64,000 nt of DNA from Serinicoccus sediminis (GCF_004153545.1 NZ_SDVA01000003.1:1-64000), one strand, 5' to 3'; counted from the first letter of the stretch, positions 17,508 to 27,802 are shown. The notes: generated by a model from the sequence alone, not told the origin. Program-made: numbers and translations.

Positions 17508-19367
17508 ATGTGCGGAATCGTCGGATACGTCGGGCCACGGACCAGCGACAAGGCTCTGGGCGTCGTCATGGAGGGGCTCGGGCGGCTCGAGTACCGCGGC
17601 TACGACTCAGCCGGTGTGGCCGTCGTCGAGGGCGGCGGCGTGCAGACCCGCAAGCGGGCCGGCAAGCTCGCCAACCTGGAGCAGGCGCTGACCGACGCGC
17701 CGCTGCCGCAGACGGCCACCGCCATCGGCCACACCCGGTGGGCCACCCACGGCGGCCCGACGGACGCCAACGCGCACCCGCACCGCGGGGGCGCCGACGG
17801 CAAGCTCGCGCTGGTCCACAACGGCATCATCGAGAACTTCCACGCCCTCAAGAGCGGCCTGCTCGCCGACGGGGTGGACTTCACCTCCGAGACCGACACC
17901 GAGGTCGTGGCGCACCTGGTCGAGCAGGCCTTCGGCCGCACCAGCGACCTCACCGACGCGATGCGCGAGGTCGTGGGCACCCTCGAGGGGGCCTTCACCC
18001 TGCTGGCCGTGCACGCCGACCAGCCCGAGGTCGTCGTCGGGGCCCGGCGCAACAGCCCGCTCGTCGTCGGTCTGGGCGAGGGCGAGAACTACCTCGGCTC
18101 GGACGTGGCCGCCTTCATCGGGCACACCCGGCAGGCGCTCGAGCTGGGGCAGGACCAGATCGTCACCATCTCCCCGGACACCTACACGGTCATCAACTTC
18201 GACGGCTCGCCCAGCGACGGCAAGACCTACGAGGTGACCTGGGACGCCGCCGCCGCGGAGAAGGGCGGCTACGACACCTTCATGGAGAAGGAGATCCACG
18301 AGCAGCCGCACGCCGTGGCCGACACCCTGCTGGGCCGGACCGACGCCGACGGCAACCTCATGCTCGACGAGCTGCACATCCCCGTCGACGACCTGCGAGC
18401 CGTGACCAAGATCGTCATCGTCGCCTGCGGGACGGCGTCCTACGCCGGCATGGTCGCGAAGTACGCCATCGAGCGGTGGACCCGGATCCCGGTCGAGGTC
18501 GAGCTGGCCCACGAGTTCCGCTACCGCGACCCCGTGGTGGACGAGCGGACGCTGGTCGTGTCCATCTCGCAGTCCGGCGAGACGATGGACACCCTCATGG
18601 CCGTCCGGCACGCCAAGGAGCTGGGCGCCAAGACCGTCTCGATCTGCAACACCCACGGCTCGACCATCCCCCGCGAGTCCGACGCCGTCCTCTACACGCA
18701 CGCCGGGCCCGAGATCGCGGTCGCCTCCACCAAGGCCTTCCTGGCCCAGATCACCGCGTCCTACATCCTCGGTCTCTACCTCACCGCGCTGCGCGGCGAG
18801 TCCTACGGCCGCAGCGCCGCGGAGGTCATGGCCGAGCTGCAGGGCATCCCGGCCCACATCGAGGCGCTGCTGGGCACGATGGACCGGGTCGAGGAGATCG
18901 CCCACTTCATGGCCGACTCCCGCTCGGTCCTCTTCCTCGGCCGCCACGTCGGCTACCCCATCGCGATGGAGGGGGCCCTCAAGCTCAAGGAGCTGGCCTA
19001 CATCCACGCCGAGGGCTTCGCGGCGGGCGAGCTCAAGCACGGCCCGATCGCCCTCATCGAGCCGGGCCAGCCGGTCTTCATCGTCGTGCCGTCCCCGGAC
19101 AGCGAGCACGGGTTGCACGGCAAGGTCGTCTCCAACATCCAGGAGATCCGGGCCCGCGGCGCCCGCACCCTCGTCATCGCCGAGGAGGGGGACGAAGACG
19201 TCGTGCCCTTCGCCGACGAGGTCATCCGGGTCCCGCGCACGTCTCCGCTGCTCGCGCCGCTGCTCACGGTGGTGCCGTTGCAGGTCTTCGCGCTGCACCT
19301 GTCGACGGCCAAGGGTCTCGACGTGGACCAGCCGCGCAACCTCGCCAAGTCGGTCACGGTCGAGTAG
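17508..19367 (+). CDS. glmS: Glutamine--fructose-6-phosphate aminotransferase (isomerizing)
   Basis: 619 residues. GlmS makes glucosamine-6-phosphate from fructose-6-phosphate and glutamine, feeding UDP-GlcNAc for peptidoglycan and mycothiol. The N-terminal class II glutaminase starts MCGIVGYVG with nucleophile Cys2 (exposed after Met removal) and shows GHTRWATHG and HNGIIEN. Two SIS domains follow (VACGTASYAG, SISQSGETMDT, RHVGYPIAMEGALKLKELAYIHA split over motifs), and the C-terminus ends with DVDQPRNLAKSVTVE, carrying the active-site Lys. It heads a plus-strand run with acpS and nnr. Confidence 0.97.
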   Translation: MCGIVGYVGPRTSDKALGVVMEGLGRLEYRGYDSAGVAVVEGGGVQTRKRAGKLANLEQALTDAPLPQTATAIGHTRWATHGGPTDANAHPHRGGADGKLALVHNGIIENFHALKSGLLADGVDFTSETDTEVVAHLVEQAFGRTSDLTDAMREVVGTLEGAFTLLAVHADQPEVVVGARRNSPLVVGLGEGENYLGSDVAAFIGHTRQALELGQDQIVTISPDTYTVINFDGSPSDGKTYEVTWDAAAAEKGGYDTFMEKEIHEQPHAVADTLLGRTDADGNLMLDELHIPVDDLRAVTKIVIVACGTASYAGMVAKYAIERWTRIPVEVELAHEFRYRDPVVDERTLVVSISQSGETMDTLMAVRHAKELGAKTVSICNTHGSTIPRESDAVLYTHAGPEIAVASTKAFLAQITASYILGLYLTALRGESYGRSAAEVMAELQGIPAHIEALLGTMDRVEEIAHFMADSRSVLFLGRHVGYPIAMEGALKLKELAYIHAEGFAAGELKHGPIALIEPGQPVFIVVPSPDSEHGLHGKVVSNIQEIRARGARTLVIAEEGDEDVVPFADEVIRVPRTSPLLAPLLTVVPLQVFALHLSTAKGLDVDQPRNLAKSVTVE

Positions 19368-19409
19368 GTCGGTGACGGGCGTGCCGGAGCGTGCCGCACG
19401 AGGTGCCCG

Positions 19410-19787
19410 GTGATCGTCGGGGTCGGGATCGACGTCGTCGACATCGCGCGCTTCGCCGCCCGGATCGAGGCCAACGCGCGCCTCGGGGAGCGGCTCTTCA
19501 CCCCTGACGAGCTCGGGCTGCGGCCGGAGTCGCTGGCTGCGCGGTTCGCCGCGAAGGAGGCCCTGGCCAAGGCCCTCGGCGCACCCGTCGGGCTGCGCTG
19601 GACCGACGCCTGGGTCGAGCGGGACGGCACCGGCCGTCCGCACCTGCGCACCCAGGGGACCGTCCGGGCCCGGATGGACGGGCTCGGCATCACCCACCTA
19701 CACGTCTCGCTGTCGCACGACGCCGGGGTCGCCTCGGCCGTGGTGGTCGCCGAGGCGCACCCGCCCACGACCCCGGGAGGGGACTGA
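19410..19787 (+). CDS. acpS: Holo-[acyl-carrier-protein] synthase
   Basis: 125 residues, typical of AcpS, which transfers 4'-phosphopantetheine from CoA to the Ser of acyl carrier protein. The Mg-binding signatures are GIDVVDIARF near residue 6 and RFAAKEALAKALG near residue 46; HVSLSHDAG is the third conserved block. The GTG at 19410 gives the normal IVGVGID N-terminus. It lies 42 bp after glmS and one base before the nnr start, so the three are probably co-transcribed; placement near coaA groups CoA synthesis with CoA use. Confidence 0.95.
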   Translation: MIVGVGIDVVDIARFAARIEANARLGERLFTPDELGLRPESLAARFAAKEALAKALGAPVGLRWTDAWVERDGTGRPHLRTQGTVRARMDGLGITHLHVSLSHDAGVASAVVVAEAHPPTTPGGD

Positions 19788-19788
19788 C

Positions 19789-21285
19789 ATGCTCCAGGCG
19801 TATGCCGTGCCCGACGTCCGCGCGGCCGAGGAGGAGGTGCGGGCCGGGCTGCCGGACGGCGAGCTCATGCGGCGCGCGGCGCGCGGCCTGGCCGAGGTGG
19901 TGGCGTCCCGCCACGACCAGCGCGGCGGGACGGTCGTGGTCCTGGCGGGGCCGGGCGACAACGGCGGCGACGCCCTGCACGCCGCGGCGCTGCTCGCCGA
20001 CGGCGGTTCGCGCGACGTGCGCGTCGTCGGCGTGGCCGACCGGCTGCACGCCGGTGGCCTGGAGGCGGCGCAGCAGGCCGGCCTGGTGGTCCACGACGTC
20101 GCGCCGGACGCGCCCGAGCTGCCCCCGGAGGTGGAGGAGCTGCTCGCCGGCGCCGCCCTCGTCGTCGACGGCCTGCTGGGCATCGGCGGGCGGCCCGGGC
20201 TGCGGGGCGCCATGCGGGCCGCCGCGCGAGCGGTGCCGGGCACGGCATACGTCGTCGCGGTCGACCTCCCCAGCGGAGCGGACCCGGAGGGCGTCGTCCT
20301 CCCGGAGGACTGCGTGGTCGCCGACGAGACGGTGACCTTCGGGGTGCTCAAGCCGGTGCACCTCATGCCGGCCACCTCCCCGGTCGTCGGAGACGTGAGG
20401 CTGGTCGACATCGGGGTCGGGGTGGAGGCCGCTCCCGTGGTGGAGCGGCTGGAGCCCGCTGACGTAGCCGGCCTCTGGCCGGTCCCGGGGGCGGGGGACG
20501 ACAAGTACCGCCGCGGCGTGCTCGGTGTCATCGCCGGCAGCGCGGACTACCCCGGCGCCGCCGTGCTCTGCACCACCGCGGCCCTGGAGACGGGTGTGGG
20601 GATGGTGCGCTACCTCGGCCCGGAGCGCGCCGAGGACCTCGTCCTCGCCGCCTGCCCGGAGGTCGTGCCCGGCCAGGGGCGGATCCAGGCGATGGTCATG
20701 GGTCCCGGCGTGCCGCTGCAGGACGGGGAGACCTCGGACCGGCGCCAGGTCCAGTGGTTCCGGCAGGCGCTCGCCAGCGACGTGCCGCTCGTGGTGGACG
20801 CCGGCGCGCTGCAGCTGCTGGCCCACTGGCAGCGGACCGGCCACCTGCGCTGCGAGGCGCCGACCCTGCTCACCCCGCACGCCGGCGAGCTGGCCACCCT
20901 GCTCACCGAGCTGGGCGGGGACACGGTCGAGCGGGAGCAGGTCGAGGCCGACCCGGTGCGCCACGCGCGCCGCGCCGCGCGGGCGACCGGCGCCGCGGTG
21001 CTGCTCAAGGGGGCGACCACGGTGGTCGCCGACCCGGACCCGCGGGTGCCTGTGCGGACCCAGGCCGACGCCCCGACCTGGCTCGCGACCGCGGGAGCGG
21101 GCGACGTGCTGGCCGGGATCTGCGGCGCCCTGCTCGCCACCGGGATGGAACCGCGCGACGCTGGCGCGGTCGGTGCCCTGGTGCACGGGCTGGCTGCCCG
21201 GCACGCCAACCCCGGCGGACCGGTCCGCGCGACCTCGGTCGCCGGTGCGGTGGCGTCGGTGGTCGCCGGGCTGCTGACGCTCTAG
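19789..21285 (+). CDS. nnr: Bifunctional NAD(P)H-hydrate repair enzyme (epimerase and dehydratase)
   Basis: 498 residues. It repairs hydrated NADH/NADPH: the N-terminal YjeF_N domain (about 1-215) epimerises R/S forms and the C-terminal carbohydrate-kinase-like domain (about 225-498) dehydrates the S form using ADP or ATP. Signatures: VLAGPGDNGGDALHAAALLAD, VDGLLGIGG, ALDLPSG-like AVDLPSGADPEG; then KYRRGVLGVIAGSADYPGAAVL, LLTPHAGELATLL and the catalytic ATAGAGDVLAGI. The ATG at 19789 is one base after the acpS stop. The TAG stop overlaps the stop of the convergent Fur-family gene by three bases. Confidence 0.95.
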   Translation: MLQAYAVPDVRAAEEEVRAGLPDGELMRRAARGLAEVVASRHDQRGGTVVVLAGPGDNGGDALHAAALLADGGSRDVRVVGVADRLHAGGLEAAQQAGLVVHDVAPDAPELPPEVEELLAGAALVVDGLLGIGGRPGLRGAMRAAARAVPGTAYVVAVDLPSGADPEGVVLPEDCVVADETVTFGVLKPVHLMPATSPVVGDVRLVDIGVGVEAAPVVERLEPADVAGLWPVPGAGDDKYRRGVLGVIAGSADYPGAAVLCTTAALETGVGMVRYLGPERAEDLVLAACPEVVPGQGRIQAMVMGPGVPLQDGETSDRRQVQWFRQALASDVPLVVDAGALQLLAHWQRTGHLRCEAPTLLTPHAGELATLLTELGGDTVEREQVEADPVRHARRAARATGAAVLLKGATTVVADPDPRVPVRTQADAPTWLATAGAGDVLAGICGALLATGMEPRDAGAVGALVHGLAARHANPGGPVRATSVAGAVASVVAGLLTL

Positions 21286-21878
21286 CCCCGGGCGCGGTCG
21301 GGGGAGGTGCCCTGGCCCGGGGCGCAGTCCGGGCAGGTGACGGACAGCGCGGTATGCCCGAGGTGCGGCTCGTACCCCCGCGCCGCGAGGTGCTCGCGCA
21401 CCGGTGACAGCACCTCCACCGGCAGGTCGAGGACGGCCCCGCAGCCGCGGCAGGCCGCGTGCGCGTGCTCGGGCCCCGCACCGGTGACCTCGGCGGAGAA
21501 GTGGTAGCGCGCCGGGGCGTGATCCAGGTGCACGTGGGTGAGGATGCCGGCGGCGCACAGGTGCTCCAGCGCGCGGTAGGTCGTCGCCAGGTGCGTGGCG
21601 CCCAGCTCCTGGACGGCGGCGTGTACCTCGGTGACGTCAGGGTGACCCTCCAGCCGCCCCACCGCCTCCAGCACCCGGCGCCGGGGCGCGGTCACCCGGT
21701 GCCCCCGGCCCCGGAGCAGGGCCAGCGCGGCCTGCACGTGCTGGGGAGGCGGGGCCGGAGCGGACTCGGGCGACGTGGCCCGCGCGGGCTCAGGAGGCGA
21801 CGTGGCCTGCGAGGGCTCGGGCGACCTCCCCTGCGCGGGCTGCGGCGACGTGGCCTGCGCGGGCTGGGGAGGCGGCAT
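21282..21878 (-). CDS. Fur family transcriptional regulator
   Basis: About 198 residues. The Fur core begins near residue 48 with VQAALALLRGRGHRVTAPRRRVLEAV (winged helix), then HLATTYRALEHL as recognition helix and the metal-dimer domain with HVHLDHAPARYHFS, HAHAACRGCGAV and a C-terminal CPDC pair (structural zinc). It may be a Zur or peroxide/iron sensor; the gene it controls is not obvious here. The first 47 residues are a low-complexity Pro/Ser/Gln/Ala stretch with repeated ATSP and PARATSPE-like units, unusual for Fur, so the true start could be inside. The ATG at 21878 follows GGGGG, and a CAGACT box lies 6 nt before it. Confidence 0.82.
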   Translation of the reverse strand: MPPPQPAQATSPQPAQGRSPEPSQATSPPEPARATSPESAPAPPPQHVQAALALLRGRGHRVTAPRRRVLEAVGRLEGHPDVTEVHAAVQELGATHLATTYRALEHLCAAGILTHVHLDHAPARYHFSAEVTGAGPEHAHAACRGCGAVLDLPVEVLSPVREHLAARGYEPHLGHTALSVTCPDCAPGQGTSPDRARG

Positions 21879-21929
21879 ACCCCCAGTCTGCCCGACCGGG
21901 GGCTGCCGTCCCCTCGGCGCCGGCGTTGC

Positions 21930-21935
21930 TAGGTT
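21930..21935 (+). promoter_or_regulatory. Leaderless promoter -10 of the VOC protein gene
   Basis: TAGGTT ends 6 nt before the ATG at 21942 and no ribosome site is visible, as at uppS and glmS. Confidence 0.55.
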
Positions 21936-21941
21936 GAGCCC

Positions 21942-22400
21942 ATGGATCAGCGTGTGTCCCTCGTCACCCTGGGGGTGAGCGACCTCGAGCGCGCTCGCGC
22001 CTTCTACCAGGCCCTGGGCTGGGCGCCCGGGCCCTCGCCCGAGCACATCACCTTCTTCCAGGCCGGGGGCATGGTCGTCGCGCTGTGGGAGCGGGCGGCT
22101 CTCGCCGTGGACTCCGGCATCGACATCGACTCCGACACCGAGGACACGCCGGGCAGCGGCGACTCCTGGGGCGGGAAGGTCGTGGGGGTCAACCTGCCCA
22201 GCGCCGCCGACGTCGACGAGCAGATGAAGGACGCGGAGGCCGCGGGTGCCACGGTGCTGCGCCCGGCGAGCACCCGTTTCTGGGGCGGCTACTCCGGCGT
22301 CTTCACCGACCTGGACGGGCACGTGTGGGAGATCGCCCACAACCCGTTCTGGACGGTCACCGAGGACGGTCAGACCCTCCTGGGCGACGGGCGCGGCTGA
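21942..22400 (+). CDS. VOC family (glyoxalase/bleomycin-resistance fold) protein
   Basis: 152 residues, a single-chain pair of beta-alpha-beta-beta-beta units. Signatures are VSLVTLGVSDLERARAFYQALGW at the start and FTDLDGHVWEIAHNPFW at the end, where the Glu before IAHNP is the usual metal ligand. VOC proteins handle metal-assisted chemistry such as isomerisation, ring cleavage or drug binding; the substrate cannot be predicted. It has its own leaderless promoter, is divergent from the Fur-family gene and convergent with leuA. No partner gene suggests a pathway. Confidence 0.82.
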   Translation: MDQRVSLVTLGVSDLERARAFYQALGWAPGPSPEHITFFQAGGMVVALWERAALAVDSGIDIDSDTEDTPGSGDSWGGKVVGVNLPSAADVDEQMKDAEAAGATVLRPASTRFWGGYSGVFTDLDGHVWEIAHNPFWTVTEDGQTLLGDGRG

Positions 22401-22449
22401 GGCCCGTCCCGGAGGTCACTGCTGGGCCAGGGGGCTCGCCGCCCAGGAC

Positions 22450-22490
22450 CGTGCGCAGGTATGGCCCTCTGGGGGCCACGGCCGCGCACG
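22450..22490. terminator. Hairpin between convergent VOC gene and leuA
   Basis: CGTGCGC (22450-22456) pairs with GCGCACG (22484-22490), enclosing a second stem TGGCCC/GGGCCA (22462-22467, 22473-22478). It lies in the 147-bp gap between two converging genes and can act in both directions. Confidence 0.5.
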
Positions 22491-22547
22491 ACGGACCGGT
22501 CGGGCCGACGACCGTGCGCGAGCTGGGCCGTCACCCCCTGCGAGCCC

Positions 22548-24362
<1,815 letters not shown>

Positions 24363-24407
24363 CTAGGAGGTCTCGCTGCGGCAGCCGAGGAGGAGCAGGT
24401 GAGTCAT
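24363..24407 (-). CDS. leuL: leuA leader peptide
   Basis: 14 residues, MTHLLLLGCRSETS, with four consecutive leucine codons (CTG CTC CTC CTC). It lies between the likely leuA promoter and leuA, and its second half overlaps one arm of the alternative RNA helices. Ribosome stalling at the Leu codons when leucyl-tRNA is scarce would free the arm at 24372-24381 to form the antiterminator. Leucine leader peptides before leuA are known in actinobacteria. GGAGG is not evident; GCAGGCG precedes the ATG. Confidence 0.75.
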   Translation of the reverse strand: MTHLLLLGCRSETS

Positions 24408-24415
24408 CGCCTGCG

Positions 24416-24446
24416 ACTCTAGCTCATGACGATGACGTCGCGTCAA
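24416..24446 (-). promoter_or_regulatory. Candidate leuA promoter
   Basis: On the minus strand TTGACG (24446-24441) and TAGAGT (24421-24416) are separated by 19 bp. Transcription would start close to the leader peptide ATG at 24407. The promoter overlaps the last codons of terC. Confidence 0.5.
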
Positions 24447-25440
24447 CCCGGGACCGCGCGTCGCGCCGCTCGGCGACCACGCTGGTGAGGACGGTGACCG
24501 CGAGGATGCCGACGATGACCAGCAGCGAGGCCAGGGTGGGGACGGTCGGCACGCCCTCCCAGACGCCGTGCGCCCAGTGCAGCACGAGCTTGACGCCGAT
24601 GAAGGCCAGGATGAGCGACAGGCCGTAGCCCAGGTGGCGCAGCTGCCCCAGCGCCCCCTCCAGCACGAAGTAGAGGGCGCGCAGACCGAGCAGGGCGAAG
24701 GCGTTGGTGGCGAAGACCAGGTAGGGGTCACCGGTGATGCCGTAGACCGCGGGCACGGAGTCGACGGCGAAGACGACGTCGGTGCCGAGGATCGCCAGGG
24801 CCACCAGCGCGAAGGGGGTGAGCGCCCGGCGGCCGCCCTCGCGCACGGTGAAGCGGGTGCCGCGGTAGTCGTCGGTGACGGCGAAGAAGCGACGGGTGAG
24901 GCGGACGGCAGGCAGCTTGGCCACCTCCACGTGGCTGTCCGTCCGGGCGTCCTTGAGCACCTTCCAGGCGGTCGCCAGCAGGATGAGGCCGAAGACGAGG
25001 AAGGTGACGGCGAAGTTGGCGATGAGGGCCGCGCCCAGGGCGATGAAGATGCCGCGCAGGACCAGCGCGCCGATGATGCCGATGAGCAGCACCCGCTGCT
25101 GCAGCTCGCGGGGCACGGCGAAGGCGCTGAGGATGAGGATGAAGACGAAGAGGTTGTCGACCGACAGCGACTTCTCGACGAGGTAGCCGGTGTAGTACTC
25201 CAGCCCGGTCTGGCTGCCGAAACGCTGCCAGATCCAGAGCCCGAAGAGCAGCGGCAGCGCGAGGTAGAAGGCCGACCAGGCCAGTGCCTCCTTCATCGAC
25301 ACCGCGTGCGGCCGCCGGGTCAGGACCATGTCGAAGGCCAGCAGCAGGACCACCCCGCCGAGGGTGATGGCCCACAGCATCGGGTCGGCGATGCTGCTGG
25401 TGGAGGTGGTCTCGGCCGGGGCCAGGGGCAGGAACGTCAC
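24424..25440 (-). CDS. TerC/Alx family metal-ion export membrane protein
   Basis: 338 residues with about nine hydrophobic segments. TerC-family signatures are FWAFYLALPLLFGL-type helix (here SAFYLALPLLFGLW), YYTGYLVEKSLSVDNLFVFILI with the acidic membrane pair, and FALVALAILGTDVVFAVDSVPAVYGITGDPYLVFATNAFALLGLRALYF in pieces, including DVVFAVDSVPA. Members such as E. coli Alx export or buffer Mn2+, sometimes with secreted-protein metalation. The GTG at 25440 follows GAGAGGA. The upstream leader looks like a yybP-ykoY Mn2+ riboswitch, which supports a manganese role. It lies inside the leucine gene block without obvious link to it. Confidence 0.9.
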   Translation of the reverse strand: MTFLPLAPAETTSTSSIADPMLWAITLGGVVLLLAFDMVLTRRPHAVSMKEALAWSAFYLALPLLFGLWIWQRFGSQTGLEYYTGYLVEKSLSVDNLFVFILILSAFAVPRELQQRVLLIGIIGALVLRGIFIALGAALIANFAVTFLVFGLILLATAWKVLKDARTDSHVEVAKLPAVRLTRRFFAVTDDYRGTRFTVREGGRRALTPFALVALAILGTDVVFAVDSVPAVYGITGDPYLVFATNAFALLGLRALYFVLEGALGQLRHLGYGLSLILAFIGVKLVLHWAHGVWEGVPTVPTLASLLVIVGILAVTVLTSVVAERRDARSRVDATSSS

Positions 25441-25450
25441 GAAGGGTCCT

Positions 25451-25474
25451 CTCGATCACGACACGCGGATCGAG
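25451..25474 (-). promoter_or_regulatory. Riboswitch expression platform of terC (ribosome-site sequestering stem)
   Basis: On the minus strand CTCGATC (25474-25468) can pair with GATCGAG (25457-25451), which runs into the ribosome site GAGAGGA. CTCGA of the first arm is also the 3' strand of aptamer stem P1. The two pairings exclude each other, so a formed aptamer would free the ribosome site and turn translation on. Confidence 0.6.
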
Positions 25475-25565
25475 GTCTCTTTCACCCTGGCACCAGGGCG
25501 CGCGCCGAGCGGGGCTCGGGCCCCGCGTAGTGACCGACGCGACGTTCGGGAAATACTCCCCTCGA
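25470..25565 (-). ncRNA. Probable yybP-ykoY Mn2+ riboswitch aptamer
   Basis: The minus-strand RNA starts TCGAGGGGAGTA and ends GGTGAAAGAGACCTCGA, 96 nt apart. TCGAGG and CCTCGA form stem P1, and GGGGAGUA and GAGACC are, as I recall them, the conserved 5' and 3' segments of the yybP-ykoY family. A strong GC hairpin (GCGGGGC/GCCCCGC) fills part of the middle. It precedes a TerC/Alx gene, the classic target in E. coli. The call rests on motif memory and stem logic, not on a covariance-model search. Confidence 0.75.
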
Positions 25566-25572
25566 AGGGCCC

Positions 25573-25602
25573 ACGATAGGAACGGCCGGGGCCGGGTGTC
25601 AA
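25573..25602 (-). promoter_or_regulatory. terC promoter
   Basis: On the minus strand TTGACA (25602-25597) and TATCGT (25578-25573) are 18 bp apart, a near-consensus promoter. The predicted start near 25566 coincides with the first base of the riboswitch stem P1. Confidence 0.7.
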
Positions 25603-25669
25603 TGTGGCGCCTGGTATGCCGCCTGCCGCCTGCGTCTGCCGCGCACCGCGCCGGCCCTGCCGCTCGGTG

Positions 25670-26269
25670 TCAGTCCACGGCCGAGGTGACCGTCGGCTTC
25701 CAGGAGGGTCGGCCGCGCTCGAAGGCCGCGATGTCGTCCTCGTGGCCCAGGGTCAGGGAGATGTCGTCCAGGCCGTTCTCCAGCCGCCAGGCGACGTAGT
25801 CGTCGACCTCGAAGGTGGTGACGAGGTCGCCGCAGGTGACGGACCGGGCGGGCAGGTCGACGGTGATCTCGGTGCCCGGCTCTGCCTCCAGCATCTTCCA
25901 GATGAGCTCGATGTCGCCCTGGTCGAGCTGGGCGGTGAGCAGCCCCTGCTTGCCGGAGTTGCCGCGGAAGATGTCGGCGAACCTGCTCGAGAGCACGGCC
26001 CGGAAGCCGTACTGCTGCAGCGCCCACACCGCGTGCTCCCGGCTGGATCCGGTGCCGAAGTCGGGGCCGGCGACGAGGACCGAGCCCCGCGCGTACGGCT
26101 CGGTGTTGAGGACGAAGGAGGGGTCCTCGCGCCAGCGCGAGAACAGCCCGCGGTCGAAGCCGGTCCGGGAGACCTGCTTGAGCCAGTGCGCCGGGATGAT
26201 CTGGTCGGTGTCGACGTCGGACCGGCGCAGCGGCACGCCGATCCCGGTATGCGTGGTGAACGCGTCCAT
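25670..26269 (-). CDS. leuD: 3-isopropylmalate dehydratase small subunit
   Basis: 199 residues, the usual size. With LeuC it isomerises 2-isopropylmalate to 3-isopropylmalate. Signatures are [16 protein letters not shown] at the N-terminus, [25 protein letters not shown] (substrate-binding swivelling domain) and [17 protein letters not shown]. The ATG at 26269 overlaps the leuC stop (TGATG), assuring coupled synthesis of the two subunits. The gap of about 230 bp behind it holds the terC promoter and riboswitch, which read in the same direction. Confidence 0.97.
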   Translation of the reverse strand: MDAFTTHTGIGVPLRRSDVDTDQIIPAHWLKQVSRTGFDRGLFSRWREDPSFVLNTEPYARGSVLVAGPDFGTGSSREHAVWALQQYGFRAVLSSRFADIFRGNSGKQGLLTAQLDQGDIELIWKMLEAEPGTEITVDLPARSVTCGDLVTTFEVDDYVAWRLENGLDDISLTLGHEDDIAAFERGRPSWKPTVTSAVD

Positions 26270-27705
26270 CAGACCGTCACCTCCTGTCGGGCGTCGGCGG
26301 GTTCGAGGTCGGCCGGGGAGGACAGGGTGCCGCGGACCGCGGTCGCCGCCGCCACCGCGGGAGACACCAGGTGGGTGCGCCCACGCGCCCCCTGGCGGCC
26401 CTCGAAGTTGCGGTTGGAGGTCGAGGCGCACCGCTCCTCGGGCGCCAGCTGGTCGGGGTTCATGCCCAGGCACATGGAGCACCCGGCGAGGCGCCAGTCC
26501 GCCCCGGCGTCCGTGAAGACCTCGTCCAGACCCTCCTCCTCGGCCTGCTGGCGCACGGCGTGCGAGCCGGGCACGACCAGCATCCGCACCCCGTCGGCGA
26601 CCTGCCGGCCGCGCAGGACGTCGGCCGCCAGCCGCAGGTCCTCGATGCGCCCGTTGGTGCAGGAGCCGAGGAACACGACGTCCACGGCGATCTCGCGCAT
26701 GGGGGTGCCGGCCTCGAGACCCATGTAGTCCAGGGCGCGACGGGCGGTGTCCTGCGCGTCGTCGTCCCCGGCCGCGGTCGGGTCGGGCACGGCCTCGCCG
26801 AGCTGCACGGACTGGCCGGGGTTGGTCCCCCAGGTGACGTAGGGGGAGAGCGTCGCCGCGTCGATGACCACCTCGGCGTCGAAGACGGCGTCGTCGTCGG
26901 TGGGCAGCTCCCGCCAGGCGGCCACGGCGGCGTCCCAGTCGGCGCCCGAGGGGGCGTGCGGGCGCCCGCGCAGGTAGGCGAAGGTCGTCTCGTCCGGCGC
27001 CACCATGCCCGCCCGGGCCCCGGCCTCGATGGACATGTTGCAGATCGTCATGCGGCCCTCCATCGAGAGCGCCTCGATGGCGGACCCGCGGTACTCCAGC
27101 ACGTAGCCCTGGCCACCGCCCGTCCCGATCCGGTGGATGACGGCCAGGATGATGTCCTTGGCCCCCACGCCCTCGGGCAACGGCCCGTCCACGGTGATCG
27201 CCATGGTGCGGAACGGCCGCAGCGGCAGGGTCTGCGTGGCGAGCACGTGCTCGACCTCGGAGGTGCCGATGCCGAAGGCGAGCGCACCGAACGCGCCGTG
27301 CGTGGAGGTGTGGCTGTCGCCGCACACGATGGTCATGCCGGGCTGGGTGAGCCCGAGCTCGGGGCCGATGACGTGGACGATGCCCTGCCCCCGCCGCCCC
27401 CGCTCGTGGTGGACGATCCCGAACTCCGCGCAGTTGGTCCGCAGCGCCTCGAGCTGGGTGCGCGAGGTCAGGTCGGTGACCGGGCCGAGCGTGGTCGGCA
27501 CGTTGTGGTCCTCGGTGGCCAGGGTGAGGTCGGGGCGGCGCACCGGGCGCCCCTTCTCCCGGAGCCCGTCGAAGGCCTGCGGGCTGGTGACCTCGTGGAC
27601 CAGGTGCAGGTCGATGTAGAGCAGGTCGGGCTCTCCGTCGACGGAGCGCACGACGTGCTGGGCCCAGAGCTTCTCGGCCATCGTCAGCCCGGATGACTCG
27701 GACAT
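26269..27705 (-). CDS. leuC: 3-isopropylmalate dehydratase large subunit
   Basis: 478 residues, an aconitase-family enzyme with a [4Fe-4S] cluster. Cluster ligands appear as [14 protein letters not shown] and [14 protein letters not shown]. Other signatures are [43 protein letters not shown] (in shorter motifs) and [15 protein letters not shown]. The ATG at 27705 follows GGAAGG. It is divergent from leuB; a 13-bp palindrome lies between them where a leucine-pathway regulator could bind both promoters. It forms an operon with leuD. Confidence 0.97.
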   Translation of the reverse strand: MSESSGLTMAEKLWAQHVVRSVDGEPDLLYIDLHLVHEVTSPQAFDGLREKGRPVRRPDLTLATEDHNVPTTLGPVTDLTSRTQLEALRTNCAEFGIVHHERGRRGQGIVHVIGPELGLTQPGMTIVCGDSHTSTHGAFGALAFGIGTSEVEHVLATQTLPLRPFRTMAITVDGPLPEGVGAKDIILAVIHRIGTGGGQGYVLEYRGSAIEALSMEGRMTICNMSIEAGARAGMVAPDETTFAYLRGRPHAPSGADWDAAVAAWRELPTDDDAVFDAEVVIDAATLSPYVTWGTNPGQSVQLGEAVPDPTAAGDDDAQDTARRALDYMGLEAGTPMREIAVDVVFLGSCTNGRIEDLRLAADVLRGRQVADGVRMLVVPGSHAVRQQAEEEGLDEVFTDAGADWRLAGCSMCLGMNPDQLAPEERCASTSNRNFEGRQGARGRTHLVSPAVAAATAVRGTLSSPADLEPADARQEVTV

Positions 27706-27741
27706 GGGGCGACCCTTCCGTCTCGCTGGTGGGGGTGGTGC

Positions 27742-27754
27742 GCGACAATGTCGC
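27742..27754. promoter_or_regulatory. Palindrome in the leuC-leuB divergent promoter region
   Basis: GCGACA (27742-27747), one base, TGTCGC (27749-27754): a perfect odd palindrome. On the minus strand a TACAGT box lies just upstream of it, so a bound protein would sit at the start of leuC transcription. An IclR-type leucine regulator (LtbR/NdgR) is a plausible binder by context only. Confidence 0.4.
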
Positions 27755-27802
27755 CACTGTAAGCCCATCCCTTGACGTGACGTCACGGAGGTCCCACGAC
27801 TC

